From assembly GCA_017303835.1 (NCBI GenBank), contig JAFLBI010000001.1, forward strand, positions 62,001-126,000: a stretch of 64,000 nt of DNA. The letters run 5' to 3'. The position numbers and the translations under genes were made by a program. Source of the DNA: Chitinophagales bacterium (lineage in GTDB: Bacteria; Bacteroidota; Bacteroidia; Chitinophagales; Chitinophagaceae). Of the stretch, positions 61,660-64,000 are shown one piece after another. Each line of letters opens with the position of its first letter. The stretch's first letter is position 1. The notes under the pieces were generated by a model that ran no database searches, had not been told where the DNA came from, and was given only the letters and a program-made list of their open reading frames with translations.

Positions 61660-62223
61660 ATGAACAGAAGAGAATTGCTCAAGATGGTTGCCCTTGCTAC
61701 CGGTGGGGTAGTAATTGGCGGAGAGTTTCTGCTGACTGGCTGTAAGAATGCAGCTTCAGATAAAGGCTTTGCTTTAAGTGCAGAACAAATTGATTTGTTG
61801 GATGAAGTGGCTGAAACCATTTTACCTACCACCAAAACACCTGGCGCCAAAGCAGCTAAAGTGGGTGAGTTTATGCAGGTGATGGTTAAAGACTGCTATG
61901 AGTTGAAAGATCAGCAGATTTTCCTGGAAGGTATCACCAAGTTGGAGGAAGCTTGTAAGAAAGTAAATGGCAAGTCATTTATGGAATGTACTGCTGAGGA
62001 GCGTACCAAGTTGTTGCAACAATTGGATACTGAGCGGAAAGAATATCAATCCAAGAAAAAGGGTGAGGAGCCCAATCATTATTTTCAGATGATGAAGCAA
62101 TTGACGCTTACAGGTTATTTCACCTCAGAGATTGGTGCTACGCAGGCCTTACGTCATGTGGCTGTGCCCGGCAAGTATGATGGTTGTATGCCCTACCAAA
62201 AAGGAGATAAAGCATGGGCATGA
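61660..62223 (+). CDS. Gluconate 2-dehydrogenase subunit 3-like small subunit
   Basis: A 187-residue exported protein of the gluconate dehydrogenase subunit 3 family. The N-terminus (MNRRELLKMVALATGG) is a Tat-type signal with RR, followed by a lipobox-like LLTGC. Then comes the family pattern LLDEVAETILPTTKTPGAKAAKVGEF. In known three-subunit dehydrogenases this subunit carries the FAD subunit through the Tat pathway. It starts 20 bases after the GMC gene. The pair suggests a periplasmic dehydrogenase anchored as a lipoprotein. Confidence 0.92.
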   Translation: MNRRELLKMVALATGGVVIGGEFLLTGCKNAASDKGFALSAEQIDLLDEVAETILPTTKTPGAKAAKVGEFMQVMVKDCYELKDQQIFLEGITKLEEACKKVNGKSFMECTAEERTKLLQQLDTERKEYQSKKKGEEPNHYFQMMKQLTLTGYFTSEIGATQALRHVAVPGKYDGCMPYQKGDKAWA

Positions 62224-62250
62224 ACAGATGAAGATTGATATGATGCACAT

Positions 62251-62278
62251 AAAAAAATCCCTCTGATTGCAGAGGGAT
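62251..62278 (-). terminator. Terminator of the VPS10-like gene (possibly bidirectional)
   Basis: ATCCCTCTG / CAGAGGGAT stem with an ATTG-type loop (62257-62278). On the minus strand it is followed by seven T's; on the plus strand by ATATTTATT. It separates the island from the last gene. Confidence 0.85.
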
Positions 62279-62300
62279 ATTTATTGAGATAGGGTTTTGC

Positions 62301-64000
62301 TTATAACTGTATCTGCTCTTTTGCCAATGCAGCTTTCAGTTTCGCATCTGTTTCAGCGAGTAATGCAGCTTGCTGTTTTGCAGCTTCGTTTACTTTGTTG
62401 ACTACATTATCTACATTCTGTTGTTGCAAATTACTGATGGCCACTTCCTGACCAATTAACACCAGATAGATTTCACTGATTTCTTCACGCAGTTTCTTTT
62501 CATCTGCGAACACAGAAGTTTGTTTGGTAGCCAACAATGTGCTTCTGAATTCTTCGAGTTTATTCCAGTATGTCTCGGCCAGTTTTTTGGTCTTGGCATT
62601 CTTTAATTTATCCATGGCAGTTTTCAGTACTTGCTGTTTAGCTGCTATGCCTTCAACTACGCCTGCCAGTTGTTCATGCGCACGGTAAAGACGCATATTC
62701 TGGTCGTATAGGTGTTTGCGTTGCGCTTCATTCAAGTCTTTGTTACCTGCATCATGTATTACATTGAATGGGGTGTTATACACTTTGCCATTCAAGGTAA
62801 TTTCAATATTGTATTTACCGGGTAATACTTGTGGCGCATTCAAAGCTGCATAATCTACTTTGGTACCGCCTGAAGCTACTTTGGATGGTGTCATGCGCAG
62901 GTTCCAGAAAATACGGTTCAAACCTTTTCTTTTGCCACCGGGTATTTCTTGCACCAGTTTACCTTCTGCATCTTTGATCAATACTTTAAGATCGCCGTTT
63001 GCTCTGTCTTTCAAGTAATATTGAATTGGTGTAATGCCCGGAGCATTGCCGCCAACCCAGCCACCAGTAATTGGTGCAGCACCACCGCCAATCTTACCCA
63101 TTTCCAGGCTCATATCTGGTTGAGGGAAGATATACAGGTCTTGCTGAGCAATGGCGCTGGTTAATGTGCGCATAGGTCTGATATCATCCAAGATGATGAT
63201 ACCACGTCCATGTGTACCGATAACTAGATCATGCGTTTGAGGATGTATTTGCAAATCTCTTACCAAGGCATACCATGGTATATTGTTTTTCATTCTGAAC
63301 CAAGTCTTACCTGCATCAACAGATGCAAACAAGCCCATTTCAGTACCAAGGAAAAGCAGGTCTTTGTTTTCAAGATCTTCTTTAATCTTGTGAGCAAAGC
63401 CGCTGAATTCACTGCTGCTGAACATGGTCCAGGTAGCACCCATGTCTTTACTTACGGCACAATAAGTTTTGTGATCACCATACATATGGTTTTCAAAAGT
63501 GGCATACACGGTTTGCTTATCAAATCTGCTTGGTTCAATACTACTAATCCAGCTTTGAGCAGCTATACCAGATTTTGCAACATTGGCCGAAGTGTTGGTC
63601 CATGTTTTACCACCGTCTGTAGTGTATTGCAGATTACCATCGTCTGTACCTACCCAGATAATATTCTCATCAAGCGGAGATTCTGCTATGGTGAATATGG
63701 TACAATGGTTTTCCGCAGAAGTTACATCAGCACTTAAGCCACCACTATTATCTTGTTCTTGTTTTTTCTTATCGTTGGTAGTAAGGTCTGGAGAAATCTT
63801 TGTCCAGTTTCTTCCCTGATCAGTACTCTTATACAGATACTGTGAACCTGTATAGAGATTTTTAGGATTCTTCGCGCCAAGTACAATTGGTGTATTCCAG
63901 TTCCAACGCAGTTTGCCATCACCCGGTGCTTCTTTGGGTTGAATAGGCGTTGTTTTCAAAGTGCTGATGTTGATGCGTGCCATATTACCGCCTTGGTATT
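62301..64000 (-). CDS. VPS10/sortilin-like beta-propeller protein, 5' end outside the window
   Basis: The C-terminal 566 residues of a larger protein. The open frame continues past the right edge (codons for YQGGN precede the first Met inside the window), so the beginning is missing. BNR/Asp-box repeats typical of sortilin/VPS10 or xyloglucanase propellers occur: YKSTDQGRNWTKIS, YTTDGGKTWTNTS, AVSKDMGATWTMF and ASVDAGKTWFRM, along with DLVIGTHGRGIIILDD. A beta-domain (GGTKVDYAALNAPQVLPGKYNIEITLNGK, in parts) and a helical C-terminus follow. Common in Bacteroidota, usually about 1000 residues and exported; the physiological substrate is unknown. Confidence 0.88.
   Translation of the reverse strand, partial: YQGGNMARINISTLKTTPIQPKEAPGDGKLRWNWNTPIVLGAKNPKNLYTGSQYLYKSTDQGRNWTKISPDLTTNDKKKQEQDNSGGLSADVTSAENHCTIFTIAESPLDENIIWVGTDDGNLQYTTDGGKTWTNTSANVAKSGIAAQSWISSIEPSRFDKQTVYATFENHMYGDHKTYCAVSKDMGATWTMFSSSEFSGFAHKIKEDLENKDLLFLGTEMGLFASVDAGKTWFRMKNNIPWYALVRDLQIHPQTHDLVIGTHGRGIIILDDIRPMRTLTSAIAQQDLYIFPQPDMSLEMGKIGGGAAPITGGWVGGNAPGITPIQYYLKDRANGDLKVLIKDAEGKLVQEIPGGKRKGLNRIFWNLRMTPSKVASGGTKVDYAALNAPQVLPGKYNIEITLNGKVYNTPFNVIHDAGNKDLNEAQRKHLYDQNMRLYRAHEQLAGVVEGIAAKQQVLKTAMDKLKNAKTKKLAETYWNKLEEFRSTLLATKQTSVFADEKKLREEISEIYLVLIGQEVAISNLQQQNVDNVVNKVNEAAKQQAALLAETDAKLKAALAKEQIQL

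Overview
The window looks like a chromosomal segment of a Bacteroidota bacterium, most likely a member of the Chitinophagaceae. The reasons are: type IX secretion C-terminal sorting domains on three very large secreted proteins; Bacteroidota-type promoters (TTG, about 18-22 nt, then TAnnTTTG); an almost complete absence of AG-rich ribosome binding sites; a type III glutamine synthetase; DUF4407, DUF4198 and DUF1080 proteins; and an EF-P with an unusual tip loop. I see no rRNA, tRNA, CRISPR array, prophage or insertion sequence. Both window edges cut a gene: rarA on the left and a VPS10/sortilin-like protein on the right.

Layout. 1-5.3 kb (minus strand): rarA, a small membrane protein, aspS, a second small membrane protein and an FAD oxidoreductase. 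5.3-11.3 kb: one 1999-residue alpha-2-macroglobulin-like protein with an intact thioester motif. 11.4-19.8 kb: central metabolism and translation (sucD, a DUF4198 protein, efp, accB-accC, a Spy-like periplasmic protein, a methyltransferase, glutamine synthetase III). 19.9-33.2 kb: the most unusual region. Three giant secreted proteins (two DUF4114 proteins, one SdrD-B/propeller protein) share a long uncharacterised module and a sorting tail. Between them, on the other strand, lies a tight three-gene operon: a propeller-like exported protein, a MauG/cytochrome c peroxidase-type di-heme protein, and an exported protein that I read as a copper-amine-oxidase fold with its copper-binding histidines missing. 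33.5-52.7 kb: housekeeping genes (purL, hldD, a GH13 glycosidase lipoprotein, a dienelactone hydrolase, pyrG, yidC, a TPR protein, a ComA-like enzyme next to aroE, rdgB, ilvE, rpsL-rpsG). 52.7-62.2 kb: a sugar-oxidation island with two DUF1080 (3-keto-disaccharide hydrolase) proteins, three TIM-barrel sugar isomerase-like proteins, a Gfo/Idh/MocA dehydrogenase, a nucleoside/sugar-type permease, a c-type cytochrome lipoprotein, a GMC oxidoreductase and its gluconate-dehydrogenase-subunit-3-like partner. Together these suggest oxidation of glycosides at C3, with electrons passed to a periplasmic cytochrome, followed by cleavage.

The best candidate for an undescribed system is the operon at 26.9-30.6 kb. 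MauG and MbnH are known to make protein-derived cofactors by oxidising residues in a partner protein. Here a MauG-like gene, with a Tyr where classical peroxidases carry an axial Met, overlaps by four bases the gene for a cysteine-rich amine-oxidase-like protein that keeps an Asn-Tyr-Ser-Tyr site at the topaquinone position but lacks the copper ligands needed for self-processing. This reading comes from motifs aligned by eye and would need structure prediction and biochemistry to confirm.

Start codons were often moved inward from the longest open frame, because signal peptides, family N-termini or -7 promoter elements showed that the longest frame began too far upstream.
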